Shown: one piece after another, positions 1 to 10,233 of the stretch | Layout of the letters: every line of letters starts with the position of its first letter | Position numbering within the stretch: position 1 is the stretch's first letter | DNA from: Drechmeria coniospora | Lineage: Eukaryota; Ascomycota; Sordariomycetes; Hypocreales; Ophiocordycipitaceae | Reading direction: 5' to 3' | DNA: 64,000 bases | NCBI RefSeq assembly: GCF_001625195.1 | Contig: NC_054389.1 | Location: 1,550,001 to 1,614,000 of the forward strand | Notes under the pieces: generated by a model | Databases searched by the model: none | Told to the model about the DNA's origin: nothing | Seen by the model: only the letters and a program-made list of their open reading frames with translations | Translations under genes and position numbers: made by a program

Positions 1-725
1 CGGTAGTAGACGCCGCGGCCGCCGAGTGTGATGATGACGTTTGTGACACCCTTGTCGACAAAGAGGGCGCCAATGCGTTCGAGGCCGGAGAGGTCATCGA
101 GGACGGACTCGTCGGAGCCGGAGAGCAAGGCGGCCTCGGTCTCGTTGACGACGAGGTGGGTGAGACCGCGGTAGGCGGCATCGGGGAGCGCCTGGGCGGG
201 AGCTGGGTTGAGGAGGACGGGGACGTTGGCGGCCTTGGCAGTGGCGAGGGCCTGCAGGACGGTGTCGAGAGGGATCTCGAGCTGCATGATGAGGAGGTCG
301 GGCCGCGGGGAGGGGAGGGCGGCGAAGTCGGTGGGACGCAGAGCATGGTTGGCCTCGGGGGAGAGGATGATGCGGTTCTGGCCCGAGGGTTCATCGACGA
401 TGATGACGGCTACGCCCGTGCTGGTGGCGTCGCGGACCTGGACGCCGGCGACGTCAACGCCGTAGGAGACAAGGCTCGATGTGAGGACGGGACCGTAGGC
501 ATCGGCGCCGACGGCACCGAGCATGGCAACGTCGGCGGAGGGGTCGGCGAGGGATGAGGAACGCGAGAGCTTGGCGCAGGCGACCGCCTGGTTGGCACCC
601 TTGCCGCCGGGCGAGGTGGCAAAGTGGCTCGAGGTGAGCGTCTCGCCGGGCAACGGGTGATGCGGCACGTACGAGACGAGGTCCATGTTCAAGGAGCCGA
701 GAACGGTGATGCGGGGGCGCGCCAT
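1..725 (-). CDS. RBK1: Ribokinase (PfkB family), 3' end outside window
   Basis: Phosphorylates D-ribose to ribose-5-phosphate with ATP in the cytosol. The reading frame opens at the ATG complementary to 723-725 and runs without a stop or intron to the window edge (about 241 codons). It begins MARPRITVLGSLNMDLV and continues with the substrate-binding PGGKGANQAVA block, the NPAPAQALPD segment and VVNETEAALLSG, all in the order expected for eukaryotic ribokinases. The C-terminal catalytic GAGD-type motif and the monovalent-cation site lie beyond base 1, so completeness cannot be judged. A (TG)n tract lies directly upstream of the start and would be (CA)n in the 5' leader. Assignment to the PfkB family is firm. 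Ribokinase rather than another sugar kinase rests on the N-terminal motif set. Confidence 0.9.
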   Translation of the reverse strand, partial: MARPRITVLGSLNMDLVSYVPHHPLPGETLTSSHFATSPGGKGANQAVACAKLSRSSSLADPSADVAMLGAVGADAYGPVLTSSLVSYGVDVAGVQVRDATSTGVAVIIVDEPSGQNRIILSPEANHALRPTDFAALPSPRPDLLIMQLEIPLDTVLQALATAKAANVPVLLNPAPAQALPDAAYRGLTHLVVNETEAALLSGSDESVLDDLSGLERIGALFVDKGVTNVIITLGGRGVYY

Positions 726-1280
726 GGTGTATGTGTGTGTGTGTGTGTGTGTCGCCCGCCTATGTGAATGAAAATGTTGCCGTTTCTTCGCTTGGCTGGT
801 GCCGGATTGAAGTCGTAGCGAAGGCAGGTCGTCGTGATGATATGATGATGATTTGGTGATGGTCGTCAGCTGGTGATCGTTAGTGGGGTGACGATGTACT
901 TTTAGGTGCATACGCTGCTGCGGGTGATGGTGGTTGTGGTGTTGGCGGTCCACACTTCCTTCACGTCAGCACCCGTTCCTCCAAGACGGACCCATCCGGC
1001 CGTCGGCGGGCACCGAGCTGGAACCCAACATCTGTCGTACCGACCAGCAATGCATCCATTCAATAGGTCATCCTCATCTGCCGACAAGCGGGTGAAATCG
1101 CCTCGGGCGGTCTCTCGTCGACGGATCTCGAGGGCGGTTCGAAGGCCACAAACAATCGTAGCATGTACGTCATGATACGCACAGTAAACAAGATCGATCC
1201 CCTGATGACCAGTTCAAACGTAGAATAAGGATCAATTGCACGGCAGTCGGGCGGCGCTTGTGTGTCCAGCATGCAAATCC
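726..1280. other. Intergenic between ribokinase start and RIB7 3' end
   Basis: Starts with a TG dinucleotide repeat (about 729-752), then ordinary promoter-like and 3' UTR-like sequence. Short open frames here have no recognisable motifs and no splice pattern that extends them. Confidence 0.5.
729..752. repeat. (TG)n microsatellite
   Basis: About 11 uninterrupted TG units, four bases upstream of the ribokinase ATG and so probably in its 5' leader as (CA)n. Confidence 0.9.
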
Positions 1281-2090
1281 TCAGGCGCGCAGGCTCCCGC
1301 ACAGCACCATGTCCTCGCCAAACGGATGCCATGAAACGCCGGAGAGCCTCGCAGCCGGCACAGGGCTCCCGGCTTGATCGGTGACTCTTTCGGGCGAGAC
1401 GACGACGCCGCCCTGACCCAGCCAGGTGGGTGCCACCGTGACAATAACCGAGTCGACCAACTCATGGTGTACTGGGGCGAGCAAGGTGTTGATGACGGTG
1501 CCGCCGCCCTCGACCATGACGCTCGATAAACCCTCGTCTCGCAGCGCCACCAAGATGTGTCGCCAGTCAAAGCGCGTTCGATCATGGTCACGACGACTTG
1601 GCGTCAGGTGAATATACTTGCCCCCATGCTCCCGCAACAGCGCAGCGCTCTCCTCTGGGATTGCCGACGCTGCGACGCCGGTGAGAACAAAGGGGGCCAG
1701 ACCGGCATCGCGGCGAGACACCTCCAAGATCTTGTGGTCGCGGTGCGGTGTCCAACGAAGGTGTGGGTCCAGGACGATGGGACGCGGTTGGGTCGCGGCG
1801 CCGGCGATGCGGCAGTTCAGTCCTGGGTCGTCGGCGAGGACCGTCGAGACGCCGACGAGGATGGCGTCGTGACGGGACCGCAAGTAGTGTGTCATGGCCT
1901 TGGACTCGGCGCCCGATAGACGGGTGCGGAGGCCGGGCGCGAGTGACAGCGTCGAGTCGAGAGATGTCGCAAACGTCAGCGTCACAAAGGGCAGGCCATT
2001 CATCGTTACCGCGGACTCCTTCCTCCGAGGGGGCAGATGAGGCTCGAGGACTGCGGCCGAGGCGGCGGGGAATGAAAGCTTCTCCGCCAT
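1281..2090 (-). CDS. RIB7: RIB7-type 2,5-diamino-6-ribosylamino-pyrimidinone 5'-phosphate reductase
   Basis: Single exon, 269 aa from the ATG at 2090. It reduces the ribosyl side chain of the GTP-cyclohydrolase II product to the ribityl form in the fungal riboflavin pathway, using NADPH. Visible blocks are LPFVTLTFATSLDSTLSL (residues about 33-50), the cofactor-binding HDAILVGVSTVLADDPGLNC (about 74-93), PRPIVLDPHLRW, and the C-terminal SSVMVEGGGTVINTLL. These match the RibD C-terminal/DHFR-like fold. The frame stays open upstream to 2216, but the extra 42 residues are low-complexity and the family normally begins close to the conserved FVTLTFA block, so I chose MAEKLSF. The usual SLDG is SLDS here, as I recall for fungal members. 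No N-terminal deaminase domain is present, which fits the fungal split of RIB2 and RIB7. Confidence 0.9.
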   Translation of the reverse strand: MAEKLSFPAASAAVLEPHLPPRRKESAVTMNGLPFVTLTFATSLDSTLSLAPGLRTRLSGAESKAMTHYLRSRHDAILVGVSTVLADDPGLNCRIAGAATQPRPIVLDPHLRWTPHRDHKILEVSRRDAGLAPFVLTGVAASAIPEESAALLREHGGKYIHLTPSRRDHDRTRFDWRHILVALRDEGLSSVMVEGGGTVINTLLAPVHHELVDSVIVTVAPTWLGQGGVVVSPERVTDQAGSPVPAARLSGVSWHPFGEDMVLCGSLRA

Positions 2091-2485
2091 GTTGATCTGT
2101 TCCCTCGTCGCCTGCGATGGCACCGTGGGACTGGAATCGGTTCGATGCAGACTCGAGCGTTTCGATGGCTCTGTCCAACTGCGCATAGGCTGCAACGGAA
2201 ATGGCAACGTGGTCAAGCAGGTGATGGTGAACGTTGTAAATTTTTGAGGAGAAATCGGAAAACCGTGGGTCGGCTGGCGAATGAGGCGATCTTGTGTCTA
2301 GTGCCTTTGCTTGCCGGCGTCCGTTTCTGTCACCACCTCATTTCACCTCGACTCAACCTCTCGTCCTGGACGGAGTCAAATACGCGATTGCACCAACCTG
2401 AAAGATTTCTCGTCATCGTGCGTGTCTGTATCGGCATCTCGTCAGGCTCGAACCTCGTATGCTGCAAGGGTTTGCCCATCGGGCT
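2091..2485. other. Intergenic between RIB7 start and AlkB-like gene 3' end
   Basis: Holds the RIB7 upstream region and the 3' UTR of the AlkB-like gene. I see no further gene or repeat. Confidence 0.5.
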
Positions 2486-3904
2486 TCATTCCCCGTCGTC
2501 ACCAGGTATTGCACCAGAGCGACGAACGCCGACTTGCTCGCTCCCAGCTGTCAGAATCGGATCCCCGTCATCGGTGAAATTGGCCCATTGGAAAAATGAG
2601 CATCCAGCCTTGCCTGGTACGTTGCTGGCGTGGCACATCCAAAAATACTTTCCAAAGTTTTCCTTCGTTCGCTGCACAACGCGCAGCACGCAAGGAACGC
2701 GACATCCACATCGCGGCGTCCGTCGAGGGTGCATATTCCGCCGGTAGTCGCGGTACGTGATGTTGATGCGTTTGTTGCCCGCGATCGGGTGTGGGTCTAT
2801 GGACGCTGCCGGTGCGATGCAGTGCTTCCACTCCTCCTGCATCTCGGCGTGCATCACCAGCAACGAGTTGTGCGGCAGGTGGATCGAGATCTGGCCCTCG
2901 GCATCCGCGTCGGCCGCCGTGTTGCTGCCGCCGGAGCCGGAGCCGTCACCCTCTGTACTCTTTTCCTTGTCTTTTGGGAGGACGCGACGCACGCGAAACT
3001 CGCGGGCCACGCCTAGCGAGATGGACCCGATGATGGCGCGAGGGCCGAGGTATGTGAGCTGATCACTGTGCCATCCGACGCTTTCCTGCCCGCCGCCGTA
3101 GCAGTTTACAAAGGCCGAGTTGGGAACCCAGACGTGAGGGGACTGGTACTTGAGCTTTTTGCCGCCGGGGTAGCGAGTCTTGATTCTCTCCGCTACCTCG
3201 TTGTTGACCGCCTCCTGCACAATCGGCTTGACTCTCTGCAATTCGGGCGTGATTCGTCGAATGTCCTGGAAATGCGTTAGTCATATGATCAGTCGCACCC
3301 ATGCGCTCGCTACGCGGAAGCTTGCCGTCAGTTTGGAGCCGTTATAGTAGTAGTCGGCTTTTTGCTGCTGCATCGCATCGCCGCTCTCGACGAAGAAGCT
3401 CGACGTATGTGGGCTGGACACGACATTGTCGAACAACTTGAAGGTGATCTTCTCAAATGTCTTTGCCTCTTCTAGAAGCTCTCTCAATAACCTATCCGCA
3501 TCCTCGGCAGGCAGGAAATTGTGCACAATCGTGCAAGGCGTATGCTCCGCTATGTCTTCGGGGTCGTACAGGTGAAGGGTCCTGCCCTTTTTCACTTTCG
3601 GTTTCTTCGTTGCTGGCGAGGCCGCATCGCTGGGAAGCGCGTATTGTTTCAGTGATGTTTGATGGCCAACAATGCCATCCCTCTTCCTGCTCTCTGGCCG
3701 AGTCTGAAGCGCAGCCGAAGCTAGTCGAACCGATCCGTCATGGGCCAGCAACACGTCCAGGAGGGTGTCTTGCCCAACGACGGGGTGCAGTGACGATAAG
3801 AGAGCGAGCTTGACTTCGGTGGGTTCGTCACCCTCTTCATCATCACGGCATGAATCCGCTTCCGGTTCATGTTTTCTCTTTGGCCTCGACAGGAACGACT
3901 CCAT
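2486..3904 (-). CDS. CUE + AlkB-like 2OG-Fe(II) dioxygenase + GRF zinc finger protein
   Basis: Two exons (3904..3314 and 3265..2486; 48-bp phase-0 intron) giving 456 aa. Domains in order: a basic N-terminal RPKRK patch; a CUE/UBA-like helical segment at about 30-66; an AlkB-like dioxygenase with the iron ligands H263 and D265 in VGWHSDQ and H345 in EEWKHC, and the 2-oxoglutarate arginine R363 in NKRINITYR; then a GRF-type zinc finger (CGC near 383-385, C408, C419, ending SFFQWA). Such enzymes reverse alkylation damage or demethylate nucleic acid. CUE segments bind ubiquitin and GRF fingers bind single-stranded nucleic acid. The start MESFLSRPKRK is chosen because family members begin near this basic motif; in-frame ATGs at 3928 and 3967 are alternatives. 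Which base or strand is the substrate cannot be told from sequence. Confidence 0.88.
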
Positions 3905-4480
3905 GGCTTGTTCGTACGGCTTGTTCATTGCCGAGCGCTCCGTCACCCAGCGTGAAGTTTTGGCCAAGGACGGACTGAGCTGATTGTCGGCGGCGGTACT
4001 CCTCTGCTTGTCTCGTTTCCAGTACCAGCGTGTTCATGGACCAACTTGTACAACTCACTGAATCAAAACTGCATCAAATATTTTGAAGCCCGACTTCACG
4101 CCCGTGGCGGCACACATTCATGACGTATTTGTCATACTTGGTTGAGGGCACGAACAACGCGCGATATCACGTGATGATTCTGATGAGATGAATGATCCCG
4201 ATAGCTGCACAACCCCACTCCAGCTCGAATGCCGGCCGTTTTGACGGTCCTTGCTCCGTGCCTCTCAAGTTCTCCACACCGCAGCGGACCCTCAATTACC
4301 GAGGCACATGCCAGTTCTCGCAAGACACGATGCGACATGACGCATAGCACCACTTTCGCGAAGACAATGTTTAGAGCTCCGTAGGCAGTTTACAGCTTGC
4401 CCTCGCCCTCCTCTTCACCTCTCTCATCTCCCTTCGATCTCGGGCGCAGCGCGGAGCCGTGCGTGCTCCTGCCCGCAGCC
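3905..4480. promoter_or_regulatory. Divergent promoter region, AlkB-like gene / PEX7
   Basis: The starts of two divergent genes face each other across about 580 bp, part of which may be 5' leader. No repeat island and no recognisable extra gene. A TC-rich stretch precedes the PEX7 ATG (4400-4440), a common feature of fungal core promoters and leaders. Confidence 0.5.
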
Positions 4481-5626
4481 ATGGCCGCGATGCTCGAATT
4501 CCGCACCCAAGGGTTTAATCCCTACGCGGTCAAGTACTCGCCATATTGCGACGCCCGCGTCGCCGTTGCCGCCTCGTCCAACTTTGGCATCGTCGGAAAC
4601 GGCTGCCTCTTTGCCCTCGGCTTGACCGCCCAAGGCATTCAGGTAGAGAAGACGTACGCGGTCGCGTGGCCCCGGGGACGACGGCGGCTAATGCGCTTGC
4701 CAGGTTCAACACCAACGATGCGCTCTACGATCTGGCCTGGTCCGAGATCAACGAAAACCAGCTGGTCGTCGCAGCCGGCGACGGGTCTCTCAAGCTCTTT
4801 GACCTGGGTGTCCACGACTTCCCCGTCATGAACTTTCACGAACATAAGCGGGAGGCATTTGCCGTCTGCTGGAACCCCGTCACAAAAGACAGCTTCCTGT
4901 CGAGCTCGTGGGACGGGACGGTCAAGATTGTACGTTGCCATGCACCGGCCGCCATCTCGACGCCAGAAGATTCAGCTAACATGCTCGCAGTGGTCGCCGA
5001 CGCGGAACCATTCCATCAAGACTCTGCCCGTCGGCAACTGCACGTACAGCGCCGCCTTCTGCCCCTCGAACCCCGCCCTCGTCTCCGCCGTCTCCTCCGA
5101 CTCCCACCTTCGAATCTTCGACCTCCGAACACCACCTTCGGCCAAGTACCATCTAGTATCCGTCATCCCGGTCCATGCGTCCGGTGGCCAACCGGCGATG
5201 AGCCCTCCGGCAGAGGTCCTGACGCACGACTGGAACAAGTACAACGGCACCGTCGTTGCCACCGGCGGCGTCGACAGGCTCATACGGACCTTTGACATCA
5301 GAAGTCCCGCCGCCGGCCCCATCTCCGTCATGCAGGGCCACGATTATGCCGTGCGCCGCTTAGCGTGGAGCCCGCACGCGAGTGACGTGCTGATCAGCGC
5401 CAGCTACGACATGACGGTACGGCTGTGGAACGATGGCTCTCTGCAAAACCAAGGACCCGCCGTCGGTCCCAGAGCAGGCCACCAGCTTGGCCTCATGAAT
5501 CGGCATACCGAGTTTGTAACCGGCCTCGACTGGTGTCTGTTTGGAGCCGGCGGTTGGGTCGCCACCGTCGGCTGGGACGAGCGAGTCCTGCTCTGGGACG
5601 CCAACGGCTTCTTGAGAGGGCATTGA
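4481..5626 (+). CDS. PEX7: Peroxin-7, PTS2 receptor (WD40 protein)
   Basis: Three exons (4481..4653, 4704..4929, 4991..5626) giving 344 aa; both introns are GTACGY-type with in-frame junctions. Pex7 binds the N-terminal PTS2 signal of matrix proteins in the cytosol and, with Pex20/Pex13/Pex14, carries them into peroxisomes. The N-terminus MAAMLEFRTQGFNPYAVKYS is the diagnostic Pex7 opening. Repeats follow with LYDLAWSE, SLKLFDLG, GTVKIWSP, SHLRIFDLR, RTFDIRSP, MTVRLWND and a final GWDERVLLWD, consistent with a beta-propeller of six to seven blades. It lies convergent with the MSS116-type gene. Length is normal for the family. Confidence 0.95.
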
Positions 5627-6080
5627 GTTTATCCCATCTCGGCATACGAATCGCTGTGCCTCGCAAGCTCGTTCTCGACGGTGAAATTTGGGGCATCATC
5701 ACAGCAGGTGTTTTGGTTGGGACTGAACTTATTTATTTTTTTGAACAAAGCTGCTGATGTACGACGCCATGTTTTTTTAGCACACGGCTCATGGGAGTAA
5801 CGTACTCGAAGCCTGACAATCGTTCTGTTTTTGCTACGATTTTGCATAGCTGGTCATAAATCCATCCGCTGGGAGATTTGTCGCAAAACGCCTCCTGTAG
5901 TACTTCCGATCCGATGCCTCTGTCCTGTTGTACACAACCCATTTTCACGTAATTATACACGAGATTATCCCACCGATGAAACCTGGAGGGCCACAGGTGT
6001 AGGATCCAACCAAAATGCGACGTGCCATTCACGATAGCGATCCTTGCGCTGTCGTTCGTAGCGGGTCGTGGCAAGCTGAT
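5627..6080. other. Convergent 3' region of PEX7 and MSS116-like gene
   Basis: Both neighbours end here. AT-richer than the exons, with several possible polyadenylation stretches (ATTTATTTTTTTG near 5730). No gene seen. Confidence 0.5.
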
Positions 6081-8094
6081 CTACCACCTTGATCGCCCAA
6101 AGTGGCGGCTGGAGCCGCCGGAGCGGGGAGGGGTGTCCCGATGGGCCTGGCGACTCATCTCGGCGAAGGGATCCGACGACCGCCTCTCACCCGACCGCCT
6201 GTCACCCGACCGCCTGTCGTCGGACCAACGAGAGCCGGAGCTGAAACGCCTTCCGCGCCCAAAATCACCACCCTCTGCGTCGTCGCGACGGCCGTCTTGG
6301 ATGTTCAGCTTCGACGGCGGCAAGCCCTGGTTGCGTGCCCACGACGAGGACACGGCCGGAGGCATGCTCAAACCCCAGCCGCGGGTAGTGCACATGTTCA
6401 GGTCATCGAGGAGCTCTTCCCGGTGCATCTTCTGTCCTCCAAAGAGGGACGTGTACGCGTTGTTTAGAATCGACTTCTTGCCGATGGACTGGATAAGCTC
6501 GAGCGTCTCCTGGTGGTACTTGGGCAGCTCGCCCGTCTCGATGTCGGCTTCGGCACCCTCGAGCGTCTTGTCGGGCTGGAGGGGAAGACCTCTCAGGAGC
6601 CTCCTCGCGCTGGTCAGCGACATGGGCGGGACGAGGAGCCAGCCCTCGCCCTCCTTTTGCTGTCTGCCAGTACGGCCCAGACGGTGAATGTACGACTCGC
6701 GGTCGCGGGGAGTGTCGACTTGGATGACGTGGGTCACGTCGGGGAAATCCATGCCGCGGGCGGTGACGTCGGAGGAGAAGAGGACGCCGGCTCGTGTCTT
6801 CCGGAACATGTCGGCGGCTCTCGTTCGCTGGACCTGGCTGAGCTGGGATTGGATGGAGAAGGTGGGGAGCTTCATGAGGTTGGCGCGTCGTCTCTGAAAT
6901 CCCAACTCGCCTGCGAGTTCCACGAGGGCGGTTGTGTTGAAGTAAACGATGGCCTTGAAGGGCTTCATGCTGCGGTCCTCGCGTCTCTTGGCATCCTCCC
7001 GATCGATGAACTCGAACAGGCTGGGGAAAACGTTGGCCCACGACGTGACGGGGACGATGTGCTGGGGGACTCGGTCGTGGGTGAGAGTGTCGTTCTCGGA
7101 AATCGTCTGGACAAACTCAAAATCATCGGGCCGAACCATGGCACGTGCGAGGCGGATGACGTTGTCGGGAATGGTCGCCGACACCAGCACGGTCTGGCGA
7201 ACCTTTTCATCCCGGCTGGGGAGGCGGTCGATGATGTCGTTCAACTCCTTTTCGAAGCCAACGTCCAGCATGCGGTCGGCCTCGTCCAACACCAGGGCGG
7301 CCAGGTTCGGGGCGTCGATGCCGCTCGCGGGATCGCGCAGCAAGTCATCCAGGCGCCCCGGCGTGGCAACGAGGAGATGGCAGCCTTCGCGCTGTGTCTG
7401 GCGCAGCATGCCACCTTTGTGTGTTCCTCCGACGGCGGACTGGACGACGAGGCCAGTTTTTTGCACAAGGCGCTTGGCCTCGGTCGCGATCTGCTCGGCG
7501 AGCTCTCGGGTGGGAGACAGGACAATGCCCCGAATATCGTCGGATCGGGCGGCCCGCGAAGCCTTTCTCAACGCCAGGGAGGGATCTTCCTCGATCATTC
7601 GCTGCAAGAGAGGCAGCAGGAAAGCTATGGTCTTGCCGGTTCCCGTCTTGGCTTGAGCAACGCTACGGGGAGTCAGCAGGAGCGGACGGAGGCGCAAAGG
7701 AAGAGGCAACCAACATGTCGGTGCCTTTGAGGGCGGGCTTGATCGTCTTTGCCTGGACGGGTGTCATGACATCGTATCCCATATCGTCGATGATGGCGTT
7801 GAGCAAGTTGTTGTGAACGCCAAGCTCCCCAAGGTCGGCGAATCTCGTTACTTCTTCGGCGTCGGTTGGCGCCGTCGTCGTCGAGGTAGCCTCATTCGAC
7901 TGAACTTCTGCATCGGCAGCTTGAGTGCCATATCCTCGGGAAACTATGGCGATGCTCCTCAAGGGGATACGGTTGCGGGACAGCAAGGCGATGCCATGTC
8001 GCGCTGCTGGTAATGTTGCACAACTGCGGACGACCGAAGTCGACGCAGCGCTGCCAACAAGGCCGGCGCACCGCCGGAATCCTTGTCTGAGCAT
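6081..8094 (-). CDS. MSS116: Mitochondrial DEAD-box RNA helicase, MSS116 type
   Basis: Two exons (8094..7715 and 7662..6081; 52-bp intron) giving 653 aa. MSS116-type helicases are ATP-dependent RNA chaperones for group I/II intron splicing and mitochondrial translation. An arginine/serine-rich, acid-poor N-terminus looks like a mitochondrial presequence. Helicase motifs: Q-motif region TPVQAKTI, motif I AQAKTGTGKT (129-138, rebuilt exactly across the intron), SPTRELAEQ, TPGRLD, DEAD at 253-256, SAT at 288-290, TARGMDFP and HRLGRTGR. After the helicase core and a C-terminal extension comes a basic tail with tandem SGDRR/SGERR repeats encoded by a near-perfect 15-bp repeat around 6180-6215. Such basic tails tether RNA in MSS116. 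Start chosen at MLRQGFRR because it immediately gives a presequence-like segment. Confidence 0.92.
6181..6218. repeat. Short 15-bp tandem repeat inside helicase tail
   Basis: Repeats of CCTGTCACCCGACCG type encode the RSGDRR-like basic tail of the minus-strand helicase; the units keep frame (multiple of three). Confidence 0.7.
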
Positions 8095-10233
8095 AATTAA
8101 AGGAAGATTGAAGAAGAAAACTGCCGAATACGTGAATGCGAAAGAACACGGGCCGAATAGATGGGGAGGAAAAGAACGGCGATGGTGCAGGGTCAGGACG
8201 GGAAGATTGTGATGGCGAGGACGGATTGGAGAACTTTTCTTGCTGCACATGTTGAATGTTGCGCTACTAGGTCGAGTAGGAGGTACGGTGGTACCTACTA
8301 CCTGGCCCAGTTGGGCTAGGCCATCGGCAGTCCCTCATGTACATGTACTTAGTTGTACTGTAAGTACTTGTAGTGAGTACTCCGTACTCCGCACGTTAGT
8401 ACAATTACTGTACAGTAGAGCCAAGTACTACATGTAAGTACTTAGCTGCACCTCGTTCCTATGCATGTACGGAGTACATGTACAGTACAGGTCTCCACCC
8501 ACCAGCGCGCAGTTAAGTACGGAGTAAACGGACTATTATTCCGGCCGGAGTTTTACTGTAAGGTGTGTACTTAAGTAAGCAAGTACCTTGTACCCCATCA
8601 ATACAGTACAGAGTACTGCAGTTGTACAGTACTTTCAGCATAAGTTCGAATCGTTGTTTGTGAACTCCGTACACTTCAGACTCAATACACGAATGTACAC
8701 GAATTTACTGTAAGGGTACGGAGTACAGAGATTATATTGCAACAGACAGTTGGGGATTATGTTGGCAGAGTGCCAAATCTGAGGGTATCATCAACACCAC
8801 AGTGCGACAGACCAAGGGATCGCAGCTTGCTTCCACTGATCAAGTTACGTATGAAACCCTGGGACGAAAGCCACATCCTTCACGATTAGATCCCTTGTTT
8901 TTGGTCCGTCCGGGCCATTCAGCACTTTCTTCATCTCTTACCTCCCTCTACACACAACCTAGAGAGCTATATTATCGCCGACTAGGATTACATCGGAACT
9001 GCACTCGGGACAAGGCCCACAAGGAGATCCTTCGAGATGACGATGCAGGAGAGAGCTTCGTGAGGGCTTCATAACTGCTGCTATTTCAGCAGCTTCTTTA
9101 TTGCCATCGGCTGAAGACCCCTTAAAGGTCACTTGGTCGTTGTTTTCGGGTATACAGTATCTGTTGCTTCGTTCCGGATAGCAAGTAAGCGTATCAATGC
9201 TCCCAGGTTGCACTTTTTCCAGTTATTCGTTGATACATATGAAATAAATCTAGAACGGTTTCAGAATCCGGATGGTACGCCTCATGATTAGTATGGCAGC
9301 CGACTGGCTTGCCGACACAAGACGCGCCAGCGTAGAATTTAGTAGGCAGCATACCATGCTCAAGACCTGCGCCGCGGAGGGATTTGCAGTAAATCGGCCG
9401 GCTGGTGCTGCAGCAGACGATCAACAAATGGGGGGGCCATGCCTAGCCTGAAGGAACGAATTTGCCATTGGGTATCATGACTTCGATCAACTGCTAGCCG
9501 ATAGTCGAAGTGATTCTCCGCTGGGCCAAACACCTACCGATGTCGTTTTACACCAACTCGAGTTCCCTGCCTTGGAGCTCGAGTTGGAACCAGGTCAATC
9601 GGCGATCCATCAGCCATACCAGCTCCATGATCCGTTTCTGCGTGCTGCCCGCACAAGGTTCTCCCCATTACTTAATGCTCCCCATTTACTTAATGGTGCT
9701 GTGGAGAGGAGGATCCCGGGAGGTATTTCACGGATGCAACGGACAGGGGGTAATTGTAGCGAGCCAGGGTCCATGGAGCATCGAAAGAGGCCATGTTGCA
9801 TAGCTGTCCCATAATGGGTAGGTGTAGGGAGCGATACATGTAATTACAAGTAGTGATATACGGAGTAGTTTAGTGGCTCGATGAGATTGGAGAGTCTTCT
9901 CTCCCATCTACGTCGCTCTGGTTCTTCCGTTCCCCAATCAACCGCAGACCCGACGGCAACAGCGACAACGTATATCGCTTGCTTGCCCCATCATACAGCA
10001 AGTTCTATTTGAAAGGTTACACCATCTCATCAGTCCCCTGGAAAGACGCTTGGCACTCAATGTGCATCGTTTGTGTAGCTAATGAATAGATAATCATGAT
10101 GATGGGAATGCCCAGAAAACCAACCAGCTTTGCAATCGATCCGTCCGTCTACGCAGACTCCAGCATGTCCCCAGATGGCCGTTGACGCCCAACTAAGAAA
10201 AAATACACTTGCGCCACACAGCTGGCACTCTGT
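8095..10233. other. Long intergenic region with a GTAC-rich island
   Basis: 2.1 kb without a supportable gene. It contains the helicase promoter next to 8095, a GTAC-rich repeat island (8281-8730), then non-repetitive sequence to the INCENP 3' end. An open plus-strand frame of roughly 110 codons around 9470-9813 lacks an early ATG and any motif I know. A 77-codon minus-strand frame (9194-9427) is likewise unrecognised. Either could be decayed coding sequence. Confidence 0.5.
8281..8730. repeat. GTAC-rich repeat island A
   Basis: Dense, irregularly spaced words: GTACATGTACTTAG, AAGTACTT, GAGTACTCCGTACTCC, ATGTACGGAGTACATGTAC, GTACAGAGTAC. Order and spacing vary, so this is not a simple tandem array. 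Lies upstream of the MSS116-type gene. Confidence 0.8.

Noticed and set aside
6513..7730. 405-codon open frame opposite the DEAD-box helicase
   Set aside because: Shadow of the helicase exon; biased composition and no recognisable motif.
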